Below the pieces are notes generated by a model, which ran no database searches, was not told where the DNA came from, and worked only from the letters and a program-made list of their open reading frames with translations. Shown one piece after another: positions 50,617 to 63,725 of a stretch of 64,000 nt of DNA (position 1 is its first letter; each line of letters starts with the position of its first letter). This DNA comes from Diplolepis rosae (Eukaryota > Arthropoda > Insecta > Hymenoptera > Diplolepididae), in the NCBI GenBank assembly GCA_030998225.1, contig JAPYXD010000298.1:326762-390761 (forward strand), in the 5' to 3' direction. The translations under genes and the position numbers were made by a program.

Positions 50617-51268
50617 TTTAAAAAATAAAAACTAAAAATAAGTAAAAAAAGAAGTTTGTTAAAATTATAAGATTTTGTTAAATTTGTTTCGATCGAAAAA
50701 AAAAATTTTATTTTGAAAATTTATTAAAGTTCTCAGCATATAAAAATTTTGAACATTTTGAGAAAAGTTGGAAAATTCGGTCTACATAACCAATGAAAAC
50801 TTTGAAATTTTTAATAATTTGAAAGGTTTGATAAAGTTGATAAAACTTATAAAAATATTGAAAATCATAAAATCTGAAAAATTCGTGAAATTAAAAAAAA
50901 AATTGGGTTTAATTTATAAAATTCCTAAAATGACCTAAAGAAATTTTTAAAGAAAATTGCTAGAAGCTGGTTTTGCTCTAGCAATTTTTTTCTAGAATTT
51001 TAATTTGAGATTACTTTTTCTAAAAGTTAGTCTAATTGACTCATGTCAGTTGGAAAAATAGCTACCTTTTTCTTTGCTAAAAAAAAATTTTGGAGAATTT
51101 ATAAAATTTGAACTATTTTGAATTTATGAAATTGGATTTGATAAAAAAAAATTTTAAAGTTAGTAAAATTTGTAAAATTAAAAAAAAAATAGTAGTTTTT
51201 ATAAAAGTCATTTTTTTTCAAATCTTTTCTGCTGACCATGTCGATAACTAGCAGAGTGCATCACTCAC

Positions 51269-52251
51269 AGAGTTCTCAAATTCTCGAAAATTTAAGTTGG
51301 TGGAATATAACCGAGAATATTACACAATTTAAAGAATATAAGAGAATATAAAGTTTATTTGGAGAATTTATGTTTTTAAATATCAATTCATGTTTATTTA
51401 TCGATTTTGAAGATATGTTTGTTATTAAATAAGAAGCATTTGATTGTGTACATGTTTGAAATGAAAAAGAACCTTGAAATTGTTTTACTCTCAAGATATT
51501 AAAATTTTTCACCGCTGAAATTTTAAGTTATGTTCGCTTTGAATTTGATACTAAAGATATTGAATTAACATTATCTTCATAATTATAAAAATTTCAATGA
51601 ATTATACTAATTTTTTCAGTATATTAGACGTCTTATTTGCATGAAATTCTTTAAATAATTTTTATTAGAACAAAAATAGAACATTATTATATTGTCATGC
51701 CAGAAAACCGGTCTCTGAAGAAAAAGTTCTTTTATGATTTTGAGACATGAAATGATATCATTGGTCGTTCCATATGGAATAGGAAAAATTATTTCTTATG
51801 GAAAAAATTTTAAAAGTCACGAAAAATAATACTTTTAACATTATTTGTTGTAATAAAATCTTTCCTTACTAAACTTTTTTATCAAATTTTTCAAAATAAT
51901 TGAATTTACATAATTCATGGCCTATTTTACCAAGGAAAATATTCTCTATAACCCTACTGTTTCCCAGTTTGAAAATAAGTGGAAAATCTTCAAATATAGC
52001 TATTTTGAAAAAAAAATTCTTTTCTAAAAATTACTTCAACGCTTATCATATACCATCAGAATATCAGAGAAATATTGAACTATAATTTTATACGCAGTAA
52101 ATAATTGATTCCGATTGTTTAAAACATAAAAAAAAATCAAAATGAGAAAATTTTCATAAATTCTAAGAGAATTTATCTGTCGGTTATGTTCTCGGTAATA
52201 TTCTCATTCTCGTTACCGTTCTCAATGTAATATAACCAACTCAGAATTCTA
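51269..52251. mobile_element. Inverted-terminus insertion in the leader, unit 3
   Basis: Flanked by ATCACTCAC at 51260-51268 and 52252-52260. Differs from units 1 and 2 by a few bases, for example AAGTTTATTT near 51352. Confidence 0.42.
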
Positions 52252-52735
52252 ATCACTCACTATGATAACCGAACTCTACCTTATCGACGATCTCTTCTTC
52301 TCACAAAAAAAATCTTTTAAATAGTAAAATCTTCGTAAAATTTTGTTTAATTCGTAAAACCTAATTTAATTTAGAGAATTTTTGTAAAGTTTGAAAATTT
52401 TGTACAATAATATTTATAAAATTTAGTTTTGATTCAGAAAATTTTGGAAAGTATTAGTTGGGTAAAATTTTGAAAAATTATTGAAATTTCGTTTAATTTA
52501 TTAAAAATCCGTAAAAGTCGTAAAAATTTTTAAAGTGTGTAAAACATTTGAAGATTTAGTTTAAAATTTTCCCCCAGAATACGTTTTCTTGAAAAATTTT
52601 ATATATAATGGTAAAGGACTCAGAATAATCACACAAAAATACACAGAAAATAATCATAAATAAGATAGAAGAAAGTATAAAGAAAGTGAGGAAAATTGCA
52701 CAAAATTTGGCAGAGAATAATTATCTTGAACAGCT

Positions 52736-52753
52736 ATCCCTCCGGGGCCTCCA
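52736..52753 (-). other. Primer-binding site of unit 3
   Basis: TGGAGGCCCCGGAGGGAT on the minus strand, as in unit 1, 17 bases from the LTR edge. Confidence 0.75.
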
Positions 52754-52770
52754 AAAATTAAAAACTCTTA

Positions 52771-55299
52771 TGTGACGTCTTAGACACATAAGAGAAAGAT
52801 TTTTTTTTATAATTGTATTATTATATTCTTGAAGAGAATATAATAATTTTATGTAATTTCGGGTCTGGAAAATTAATTCCAATAACCCGGGACTACTGTT
52901 CGTTAAATGAACTATTCTCGACCAAAATAAAGAACTAGAAATATCACGTGAAATATAAAATGGGAAAGAACATGTCGAATGTAGGACAAAGTCGTACTAT
53001 TCCCATAAAAGGGAGCACGCCACTTTGTCCTTGATTCTAAGGATTTGGAATTGAAGGAAACAAATAAGTACAAATGTTAGTACTGGAGTATTACCAGCAC
53101 CCAAACATTTGTAGAAAAAAATATATATAATAATATAAAAGAGATAAGTTAGAAAGAAGTAGGGAGACACAGCGATTTTATGATTTACTTACTTTTATTT
53201 ATGATGGTGATTTTTATTAATCCTCAGTAGACGGCTGATCCTGGATAAAACTTGATTAATTTTGTTGAGAAATAATAGACTACAACCGACGAGGGAGTTT
53301 TACTTAAGGATTCGTTTTATTTTATGTTTTAATTTTCCGGATTGTATAACTTCGAAAGAATTTCGTTTTTTTTTTTTTAGAAAGATTTGAATGCAGGGAC
53401 AAGAACTGATGAAAATTTTGTCTGCAGTTAGTTTTATGTGCAGCACCCCGCTTCCCTCACCATATTTCAAATTTAGGAAAAGTCTGGGGGTAGCTGTCCT
53501 GGCTTTCTATTGGCCTAGTTAGGCAAGCCTAGTTACGCCCAGACTTCCCTTAGTGTGAAAATCTAGGGGCGTTGCAAGTTTTCCAGGCCCTGTGGGCCGT
53601 ACCAAGTTTTCTCCAAGTTCAGTCACCTTCCAAAAGATGGCGACATTTGTATATTCTTAAATAAAATGTGTTACAAATTAATTATTTAAATAATTATGTG
53701 TAAAGATTTCGTTAAATTTAAATAATTGAAAGGTTAAATTACAATATAATTCATTTATATCCAAATTTAGCTTACAAACTAGTTAATTTACATTGAACTA
53801 AATATTCTTCTTTTCAAGATTCAAAAGAATCATTAATACATACGATTAATGTTTATCCTGTAATTATTTTTATGAATAAACATAAACATCATAAAATCAA
53901 AACAAAACATCGAATATGTTGTTTAAATATACAAAATTAGTCATTTAAAAGGGTAAATTTAATATAAGTTTTCTTTTGTGAATTTATTTGATAAAATATA
54001 AAAAGTAATTCTGAAAGTTTGTGATTTTTCATTTTTATATAAACTTCTTATTTATAAAAATAAATGTAAAGATTTACACATTCGAAGTTGAGTTTATTTG
54101 ATTTGAAAACATACGCAAAGTTATTTATAAGATACATATTCGAATATGAAATATTGTCGGTAAAACAGAACGTTTCATTATTTCAATTCTTTAATAACAA
54201 TATTTCAATTAACTTAAATTGTTAATTTTTCTAGTGTTTAGCTTATGCTCATATGTATTCTGACGTTATTTGAAAATTGAATTAAATCTTTTGCAAAATA
54301 AGTTTAGTTTTTAGAATTTATGAACTTAAAAATATGTTTATAAAGGTTGGAAATATATATTTTTGTGAAGGTAAAATAGTAATGTTTAAAAATTTACTGT
54401 TGAAATATGTTGTGTATAAATTCAAATACATATCATGTAAACTAATACTTTAACTTTTCTAGAATTGAATAAAAGAGTGTAAGAAAGTAAATTTTAATTA
54501 GTATTTTAACTTCAGAATTGAATTTTCATAAATTTATTCGTTGATAAGGTAGATTCCTAATTATTAAAATCTTCGATGAATTGTTATTGGTTTTTAGTTA
54601 CAATCAAATGAGTTTGAACTATTGTTTCGAATAAAAATTAGATTAGAATTACTGTTCCTATTATTAAATAATATAATAGTTTATTTTTTATTCATAATAT
54701 ACTGAAATAATATAAAAATAAATAATATTAATTTAAAACTAAATTCTTAATATTTTAACATTCTTATTAATTGAGAATTTTTATTATCTATTATATATAT
54801 GGCCCATTCTATTTTCTAAGCGCAGTAAATACAATGTGCTTTGTTTGTATTTACTTGGGCGTGGTACAAGCGCGGGCCCTTTTGACCATTAGTCTAAGCT
54901 ATTTACGATATTTCCGGAAATGGCTAATCGCTAAGCTATATACTGTTATGGCTCTATGCAGTTCTATGCATTTATTTACTAGAGGATTGCAAACAGAAAT
55001 ATCTAAAAGGAATACGATTGTGGGCTGTATCTTTTGGTCAAAGTTTCAAAGTGCAAGTTTTATTACTTTTACCGATTGCTAAGAAAATTTAAATCTTTAT
55101 ATTTACGCAGCTGCATATTTTCTAAAAGGCTTTTGAATTTATACAATCTTTAGAGAAGAGATTGCGTTTAAAATATTTACATTTTTATGAGTAAAACTTT
55201 GGAGAAAAATATGAAATGGAATATTATAAATTTACTTATTACAGGTTAATAAAAATTAGTAATAATAATAAAAGTAAAAGACGGACGCAGGACGTTACA
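52771..55299 (-). repeat. LTR 4, shared by units 3 and 4, 2529 bp
   Basis: Same termini and hairpins. It shares AAAGAACTAG near 52930 as a private change. TATA box 54792-54800, initiator 54769-54774. Polypurine tract of unit 4 follows at 55300-55308. Confidence 0.93.
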
Positions 55300-55468
55300 C
55301 CCCCACCGTAAAATGGTTGCTAGTAGAGTGCAACTTTAGTAGCAAACATATCCCTGTGTAGATCTGCTTTCTTCTGCTGTTGCTAGCTTTGAAAAGGTAC
55401 AGGCATGTTTGTTGTGGGTGAATTTTCCACATAAATCAATGTGTGTTTGTTGTCTGGTAAGTTTATCT

Positions 55469-57397
55469 TTAGAAATATGGACGACTCTTTGAGGTCTTTT
55501 CTTCTTTTTCCCGCTGAGTTGATTTTTCTTGATTAGAGTTGTCCTGTTCAGTTGTCTGTATTTCTCCCAATTCTATGTCGTTTGAAGCTGTTGGTCTTTT
55601 AGCAATCTGTATGAGTAGGTAAGTAACTGAACTCCACAGAGCTCCTAAAAGGTGTATGGACCAACCATAGACGGCATGCAGTGTATAACCTTGAATTATG
55701 ATGTCTATTATAACTTTAGTCAAGTGAATGATCATAAATATAGCTATTATTCCGGCACTTGCAGTCCCGAAAGTGATGAAATGTGTCCAGAGTTTGTTCC
55801 ATGTGTTGCTGGCTATTGTAGTAATCACTTCTTCATTAAGTAACTTTAAAAGACTTCCTTCATTGTCGCCCAAGGGATGTCCTCGCATTTCTCTAGCTAA
55901 ATCATTGAGAACTGCTGGTCGTTCTACTGGAAACATAATTCTTCCCCTAATTTGGTCCAATTCTTGTTCTGTGTATATTCCGTTGGTCGCCAGTTCTGAT
56001 GGATTGACGTATTCCCACGTAGGTGCTGTCATCGGCTTAATAATTGTAGGTTTCTCTGCTGTGGTAGGTAGTGGTAGTATTTTGTACCATTTGTTACCAA
56101 CATAGTATTGGGAAGGTAACATTCTGTTGCAAGGTATCTGTGTTCCTTGAGTCTTGAGGATGTGAGTTCTAGGTGTAAGGAAGTACGTTTTGTTGTTTCG
56201 AGTTACTTGAAGTTCTCCATAACAGGATTCCCCATGCTCCATTTTTATTTCCACTGGTACACATTTGATTATGTGTACTACTTCACCTGCAACAACTGCC
56301 ATGTATCCTGGTCCCTTCATCAAGTCGTAGGCGAACTCGTCCGGCGATTGTGTTGCTATTGAAAGTGAGTTTTTCAAAGTTTGCTTCTCTAATTTACATT
56401 TTTGGGTGAGCACGTCTTTATACAGTTGTTTCATTTGAGAGCGTAAATGTTTTTCGACGTATACAAATTTGGAGTTAACATATGCAAAAATATCTAAATT
56501 CGTTACAGAGATTTTTTTATAATTTGCGAAGCTTTCACCTTTAGTTGTTTCAAATATTAACAATTTAGGATGTTCTGTTCTAATAACTACATAACCGCAA
56601 ACGGTTTCTTTGCTTTTTGCTGTCAGGGCGAACGTTATATCTTGGGTGGAAAGAGAGTACATAATTTGCTTGTTATCAAAATCGTGATCTATTACTTTAT
56701 TTGCTAATCCTTCATAAAGGATGCTATATTGCTGAAATTTACAATTATCAACCGGTACTGTATTCCAAAAGGTATAACCTCCCTCCTGATCAATGCAATG
56801 GCCATCAGAAAGTGAACAAATAGTTCCTGAACGCAAATGAATAGAATTTGAATTTAACTTTATTTCTGCAGTTTGTTCACTTAGAGATATTTTTATTGTA
56901 CCTTGCACAACTACATTTTCCCATGTGCCAAACGGATCTGAGTAACCTACTCCATTACATTTCCCTTCAGAATTAATATATCCCGCAAACATTAAACTGT
57001 GGGTTATAGTTTGATTAATTTTGATATCGCGTACAATATGTGATTCGGTAACCTTTAATATTCCTGTTTTGTGTACATCTTCGCATGCACTTCTACTAAC
57101 GTCGTTTATATATTCATTTTCTCCGTTTAGAACAATAGAAATATGTGAGTGCATCCCACAATAGTACACTGTTCTATGTGTTTCGAACTTACATTGGATT
57201 ATCTTCGTTTCACTATATTCGTTGATTTGCAGGAGCTGTACATATTTCTCAGATACATCGACATTTGTTTCTGGTAGCTCACATTCTCCTACTTCTAATA
57301 GTGAAAGTGTTGTAACGTTTAAGTTTCGGGACCCACAATCGTATCCAATAAAAGCATTTGAATTACTTATTATTACACATAGTAATAACCAAAACAT
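55469..57397 (-). CDS. env: Env, unit 4, intact
   Basis: 642 aa from the ATG at 57397, with a few changes against unit 2: Ile to Thr near 167, Gly to Asp near 204, and two in the first membrane segment region (Ile to Thr, Ala to Val near 560). Signal peptide, Cys pattern and both membrane segments are kept. Confidence 0.85.
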   Translation of the reverse strand: MFWLLLCVIISNSNAFIGYDCGSRNLNVTTLSLLEVGECELPETNVDVSEKYVQLLQINEYSETKIIQCKFETHRTVYYCGMHSHISIVLNGENEYINDVSRSACEDVHKTGILKVTESHIVRDIKINQTITHSLMFAGYINSEGKCNGVGYSDPFGTWENVVVQGTIKISLSEQTAEIKLNSNSIHLRSGTICSLSDGHCIDQEGGYTFWNTVPVDNCKFQQYSILYEGLANKVIDHDFDNKQIMYSLSTQDITFALTAKSKETVCGYVVIRTEHPKLLIFETTKGESFANYKKISVTNLDIFAYVNSKFVYVEKHLRSQMKQLYKDVLTQKCKLEKQTLKNSLSIATQSPDEFAYDLMKGPGYMAVVAGEVVHIIKCVPVEIKMEHGESCYGELQVTRNNKTYFLTPRTHILKTQGTQIPCNRMLPSQYYVGNKWYKILPLPTTAEKPTIIKPMTAPTWEYVNPSELATNGIYTEQELDQIRGRIMFPVERPAVLNDLAREMRGHPLGDNEGSLLKLLNEEVITTIASNTWNKLWTHFITFGTASAGIIAIFMIIHLTKVIIDIIIQGYTLHAVYGWSIHLLGALWSSVTYLLIQIAKRPTASNDIELGEIQTTEQDNSNQEKSTQREKEEKTSKSRPYF

Positions 57398-57476
57398 CTG
57401 AAAATAAAAGAATTATTAGTATTAAATTTCAGGGTTTACATCTTCCCATCTTTGCATTACTAGTGATGATTATTAA

Positions 57477-60400
57477 TTAATCATTACTAGTGTCTCTGCG
57501 ATTTTGTATTTTCTTTGGTTTCACAGTGTGATTTATGTGTGAAATTCTGAGTCTGTTTTGCATGAACAATTTTGTTACCTTGATTGTATTGAATTTTAAT
57601 ATTGTTTTTATTAATAATCTCCAAAATCTTGTGTGGTCCTGAATAGTGATCACCAAATTTATTTGGCTTAGGGCCTTTTAAAAGAAAAACATAGTCTCCT
57701 ATTCTAAAATTACGCGGATTTATCGTTCTGTCATAGTATTTTTTCGAACGATTTTTGGATCCAACTAAATTTTCATAAACTAAAGTTCTTATTCCGTTTA
57801 GTCTAGTTACTAAGTCTATAATATATCCTTTATAAGAAGGCAGTAAATCTGTTTCCCTTAAGGGGTCACCTGAGGGTAATCTAGCCAGTTTTCCAAATAC
57901 TGCTTCGTATGTCGTATGCTTAGTACTTTCCGATACACACGTGTTAAAATTTAGAATCGCGATTTCCAACCATTCATCCCATTCTTGATCCGCATTAGTG
58001 TATTGCTTTAAAAATTCACCCAAAGCATGGTGTGACCTTTCCAATGAGCCATTAGACTGAGGATGAAAAGCAGTAGTTCTAATTTTTTTAATTTTAAATC
58101 TTTTTGAAATTCGTTGCATAAGTTTGCTTAGAAAATTTTGACCCTGATCGGTGATTACAATCCTAGGGGCTCCAAATAAACAAATAAATTTCTTAACAAA
58201 AACATCAGCTATTGTAGTGGCAAGAGTATCTTTTAATGGGACTGCTAGACAGAATTTAGACAGTTGATCCTGCATTGTTAGGATGTACTCGAATCCATTT
58301 TTAGTTTTGGGTAAGGGTCCTACCACATCTAGGGCTATTTTATCGAACACTGTTCCTGGTGTATCTGTAATCACCATTGGCTGTTTTGTTTTTAATCGTA
58401 CTAATTTTTTTAGTTGACAATTTAAACATTGCTGGATCCTTCGCTGAATATCTTCCTTCAGATTCTCCCAGTAGTAGTTTTGTTTTATTCTGTTGTAAGT
58501 TTTGGAGACTCCTCTATGACCTCCAATTGGTGAACAGTGCAATTCTTCAAATATTTCGTTTCGTTTATCCTGTGGAACAAATTTCAATGTTCCCTTACAA
58601 ATAAGAATTTTAATATTTATATTCTTAAATACTGTTTTAAAAGCTAACAGCACTTCGGACCATGGTAAATTTTCTACATGTTCGCTTCGTGCTACACTTA
58701 CTATCTTTACATTAAGTTTATCTATTAAATTTCTTAACTGCTTTAATACTATATACAAGTTTTCTCTAATATTTGAAATAGATTCTTGTTTTTCGCCTCT
58801 TATGCAAAGAGCGAAATGGTTCGTTTTGCTCCCTTTCTTTGTGTGGGTAGCACTTATTTCCTTTAATGTTTGATTTGTTTCGATTTTGTTAAATTCAATT
58901 AAATTCTTTGCACCTTTATCGCAGGGATTTCCGGTACTTGTGACAAAGTATATTAAATTGTCCTTTCGAAATTGTATCATTTCTTTAGTTTCAATAATTT
59001 GACATCTTAGGTTAGGGTCGAATTCCCTAGTTTCTTGGTTAGAATTTGAAGAATCGTAGCTTGATGTGCTACTGACTTTTGAATTTTCTTTTTGTTGAAT
59101 GAGGACTTGTGCCTCGAAGTTTGATTCGGTCATTTTGACCGTGTCTTCAATATCATCTTCTATTTTTTGATGATACTGATTTTGAGGAAATTTTGTCCGG
59201 CGGTAACGCCGTTTTCGCCTTTGGGTTAGTTGAGTAACTTGACTCACTTTCCGCATAATTAGGGGTTGGTTTTCCTATTATTCTTTTTGACCTGCGTTTT
59301 TCATCAGTTGATACGTCGTTTGCTTCTTCCGTTTTCTTCTGGTTCCTTGTGATGATGTTGCACGATTGCGTTGGCACTTGCTCCGTAGGATTTCTTGAAA
59401 GTGCATCCGCGTTAAGGTTTAATTTACCAGGTTTATAAATGACTTCATAATCGAATTCAGAGAGTTTAAAACGCAATTTTTGTACTCTAGTATTCAATTC
59501 TGCTGTTTTGAACCATACTAAAGGTTGATGATCCGTAATTATTTTAATTTTCTTTCCATAGATATACGAACGAAAGATTTTAACTGCGTGAATCATCGCC
59601 AGAGCTTCTTTTTCATAGACTTCATAAGAAAGCTCGGGACCACGTAAAACTCTTGAGGTATATGCTATTGGGAGGTCTTTTCCTATTTCTCCCTGAGAAA
59701 GAATTCCACCAATAGCATATCCAGATGCGTCAGTTGTGATATTGAAAGGTTTTGCAAAATTAGGGTACTGCAAAATTGGAGGATTGCAAAGATGTTCTTT
59801 TAGCGTAGAAAAAGCTTGCTCCTCCTTTTCTGTCCATTTAAATACGATATCCTTTTGAAGTAACTTACTTAATGGTTTTGCAATTTGAGCAAAGTTCTTG
59901 ATAAAACGGCGATAAAATCCAGCCAAGCCCAAAAATTGGCGTATATTTTTGACATTTTTAGGTTTTGGAAATTCTCTAACTGCTTCTAATTTTCTTGGAT
60001 CTGGGCTAACTCCTTTTATATTTAACATGTGTCCTAGGTAACATACTTTATCTCTTAAAAATTCGCATTTATCGGGATTTAGTTGAAGATTAGATTTCCG
60101 TAATCTATCCATAATTAATTTCATTTTTTCATCATGCTCTTCTAAAGAATCGGCAAATACTACTATGTCATCGATGAATGTGAATAGAATTTTTCCTTGT
60201 AGATTTTTAAATGTTTCGTCAATAAATCTTTGAAAAGTTGGAGGGGCATTTTTTAATCCAAAAGTCATTCTTACATACTCATAATGACCATGGGGAGTGC
60301 TAAATGCTGTTTTATGTGCATCTCGTGGATCCATTAAAATTTGTTGGAATCCTTTTGCTAAATCAAGGGTTGTGTAATATTTATGTCCTCCTACTTGGTC

Positions 60401-62145
60401 GATAATTTGTGTAATATCTGGTAAAGGGTATCCATCGCTGATGGTTTTGTCATTTAATTGGCGAAAATCTGAAACAAGTCGCCATTTTTGTTTTTCCTGA
60501 AGAATCCATTTTTTTGGGTACAATCCATAGAGGTGAATTGTATGGTGAATTTGATGGTTTTATTATTCCAGAGTCTAACATTTCCTGAACTTGCCTTTCT
60601 ACCTCTTCCTTTAGTGAAATTGGAAATTTATATTGTTTAACATTGATTGGAATATCATCTATGGTTGGAATTCGGTGCATGACTGTACTTGCTGCTTCTA
60701 GTTTCTGTCCTTCTCTAAAAAACCGATCTTTGTTTGAAGTTACAAATTTAATTATATAATTCCTTTCATTTTCATTTAAATCATTTAATCTCAACTTATT
60801 AATTAATAAATCCTCTTCTGAGACTGCAGTTTTGTTTCCTATAGAGAAGTTTCCATAAATTTCCTCTTCGGAGAAATTTCCTTGAAAAGTTTCATAAGTT
60901 TCATAAATTTCAAATTCGGAGTAAGAATCCAGGTTAAGTTCAGATGAAATTTCATGTAAAGTTTCCTGAAATTTATCTTTTGTGCACCATGTAAGTTGTT
61001 CATGTTCTGGATAGATGGGGCTATCCAGTTCTTCAGAGTCGTTTATAGGGGTTTCTTGTTCGTATTCTTGAAGTAAGGTTGAATGACTTGATGACGCAAT
61101 TGCATCCAGGCTCCATGATGAATCTGTCCTTTTAATTTCTTCTGGTATGCTGGGAATACAGTTTTATTTTCCTCTATAGCAAATTGTCGATTTTTATCCT
61201 GTAAAAATTCGTTTCCCAATGTAAATTCAGAGATTTTATCTTTCGTTTCTATTGATTGGTTTTCGTCGTCAATTACTGCATTAGTTTCCGTTAGATATGT
61301 GGCACCTAAAATTCCTTCGCATGGAATATCGAAATCGTCAGATACTACATGAAATGTGGATGTATACTCGTATGTATGTCCGTATACTGCAAGTTTTATT
61401 GTTCCCATAGTGCGATTTAATTTATCACCTACCCCTTTAAGAAAAACAGTTTTAAAATTATCCATATCTATTTCACTAGGTAATAAATGATTCTTGATGA
61501 TATTTGCTTCTGACCCTGTATCAATCATAAATTGTCCCAGACTATTTGAAGGAGGGTTAAATACTTTAATGAAAGGCAAGTTATTTTTCTTTAAATTATT
61601 GGTCCATCTTGTTATTCCACTTATTCTTGTTTCCCGGTTTGTAACTCACTTGATTTTGTTGAAATTTAATGAATTTTTCTCCTACAATAAGATGATTCGT
61701 AAGGAAGTTGATTTTTGCTTTTGCATTAGTATAATATTCGGAACCTAGGATTCCGTCAAAAGGTATAAAAAATTCATCGGGTACTATGTGGAATTTTACT
61801 GTATGACTTCCATTAGTGTATGTTCTATTGTACCGATTGATGGGATTATAACAGAATCTATTCCTTTGAGAAATACTGTTTCCTCGAGATTGACTATTTG
61901 AAGAGGGCTAATTTTTTTGATTTTTAGAATATTTAACTCTACGATCCAGTATCGAGCATTAAGCTTAATTGTGTCATTTCATTACTGGATGTCTGAAAGA
62001 GATATAAATGGAATTTTCGTTGAATCTTCTTCTCTATATCGATGGTAATAATTCGCTTTGGAATTGTTCTATTGATGTTCTTTGATTCGAGCGCTGTTGA
62101 TTTTGGTTCTCCTTCTCGGTTGCACTCGGTCCCGGAAGGTTCCAT
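57477..62145 (-). pseudogene. pol: Pol of unit 4, multiple frameshifts
   Basis: Open pieces match pol at 61939-62145, 61043-61579, 60450-60794, 59153-60523 and 57487-59256. The four breaks below 61.2 kb are each a one-base change in a T-run: 57555-57558 (+1), 59163-59168 (+1), 60491-60495 (+1) and 61162-61165 (-1). Above about 61.6 kb many extra 1-2 base insertions follow. Residue 886 is Leu instead of Trp. All domains of the intact pol are recognisable. The homopolymer nature of the breaks makes consensus error at least as likely as decay. Confidence 0.88.
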
Positions 62146-63725
62146 CCGTTTCCCGTCCGTCTTTCTTCATTATATTTTCTTTTATAGCATTCCTCTATCG
62201 TATGCCCTGGTGTTTTGCAATATTTGCATTCCTTTTGAGTGGACACGCCATTCTACATTTCGCTGCTTCATGTCCATATCGATTGCAGATTTGGCATGTT
62301 AAAACCTTATTTATTTCGGTTGGTAAAGGTCTTATTGGTTTGTTTTAATGAAAAGCATTTGTCTGCACTGTGTCCTTGTTTATTACACAGTTGGGACATG
62401 TTATCCTAGTTGACTAGTTTATTTAGGAAACAATCTTTAGCAGTGTGTCCCTGTTTTTTACATATTTGGCATTCCTGGTTGCCAAAACATTGGGCTAAGC
62501 CGTGTGCCCTTGCTTATTGCATAGTTGGCACTTAATTTGATTAAGTGGTTCATATTTTAAATTTTTCTTGAGCCTTAAAACATTTTTCTAAATTATGCCC
62601 ATTTATTTTACAGTTGGTACACCAGGAGTCTATTTCTCCGCATTGCTCTGCTTCGTGTCCTTCTCGATTACAAATTCGACATGGGAACATACGTCGAGTT
62701 CTTAAATGATTGTCTTCATTTCGGTTATTTACACCTGTTGTCCGTCTAAGATTTTTTGAGCTTGCTACAATTTTCGCTCGATGGTGATCGCATTTTTTAT
62801 TAAGTTGTTGACATCTTCCACTTCCTCGTTTCCCAATCGTTGCTCCAGTTCGAATTTAAGTCCCCTTTTAAAAGAATCAACCAATGTGTTTTTCGATTTG
62901 CGCGCGGAAATTTGGGTCGATAAAACCTTGATTTTCTAAACTCCCAACCTCCAAAAATCCTAGTTCCAATATCCACTGATTCTGTTAGCATAACTAATTG
63001 ACGTTTTCGTGAATCTCTTTGAAATTCCTGTCCTAGCTCTCCTAGTAATTGAGGAATAGTCCTAGCTGGAGTATATATATTTTTAAGGAAAGTTTTAAGC
63101 TCGTCGATGTTTAAAAATACTTGACCAGAAATAGCTTGACGGGCTTCACCTGTTATTTTTGCTCCTGATTAATTTTTCTAAGTTAATTTCTGATTCGGGT
63201 TCTATCATGCACTTAGCTTCATTACAACCTTCTATAAATTGTGCTAAAAGAATATTTCTACCATTAAATTCGGGTACTACCATTAGTGCGTCCCGTAAAG
63301 TAACAACCTGGATTGTAACCGGTTGCTGGTTAGCATTTACATTCTTATTAGGTTGCTCAGAAGAACCTTCGGTCTCCCGTAACCTGATTTTTCTGGCATA
63401 CTCATTTTGATTTTAATATTGGGGTTTTTCTCTAAAGAATAGTTTAAATAAGATTCGCTTAGATCTACTAGTGTTTTAGTACTATTGTTTGATAGTACTG
63501 AAGTATCAAAAGGGTTTTCAAAAGAATAGTTTTCCTGAATTGATTCGCTAGTATCATTCAGGGGTTCTGTATCCTTACTTGAGGATGCGTTGATAGATTT
63601 AAAGAATATTCCTCTTCACCACGTGGTAGCTCTTTTCTTGGAGCAAAAGGATTAAATTCATCAACTTCTTTTTGAAGGTCTGAATCTTTCGATGCCTGTG
63701 TTCGGGTGATTCTTTTGTCCGACAT
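62034..63725 (-). pseudogene. gag: Gag of unit 4, broken by many small insertions
   Basis: The ATG at 63725 and the stop at 62034 are in place but the region carries about twenty small insertions, mostly 1-2 bases, for example at 62243 (ACACGCC for ACGCC), 62390, 62413, 62493, 62733, 62764 and 63593. The longest open pieces are 62034-62246 and part of the capsid-like region. The six or seven knuckle motifs can be traced across frames. Frameshift signal 62111-62154 is intact. Confidence 0.88.
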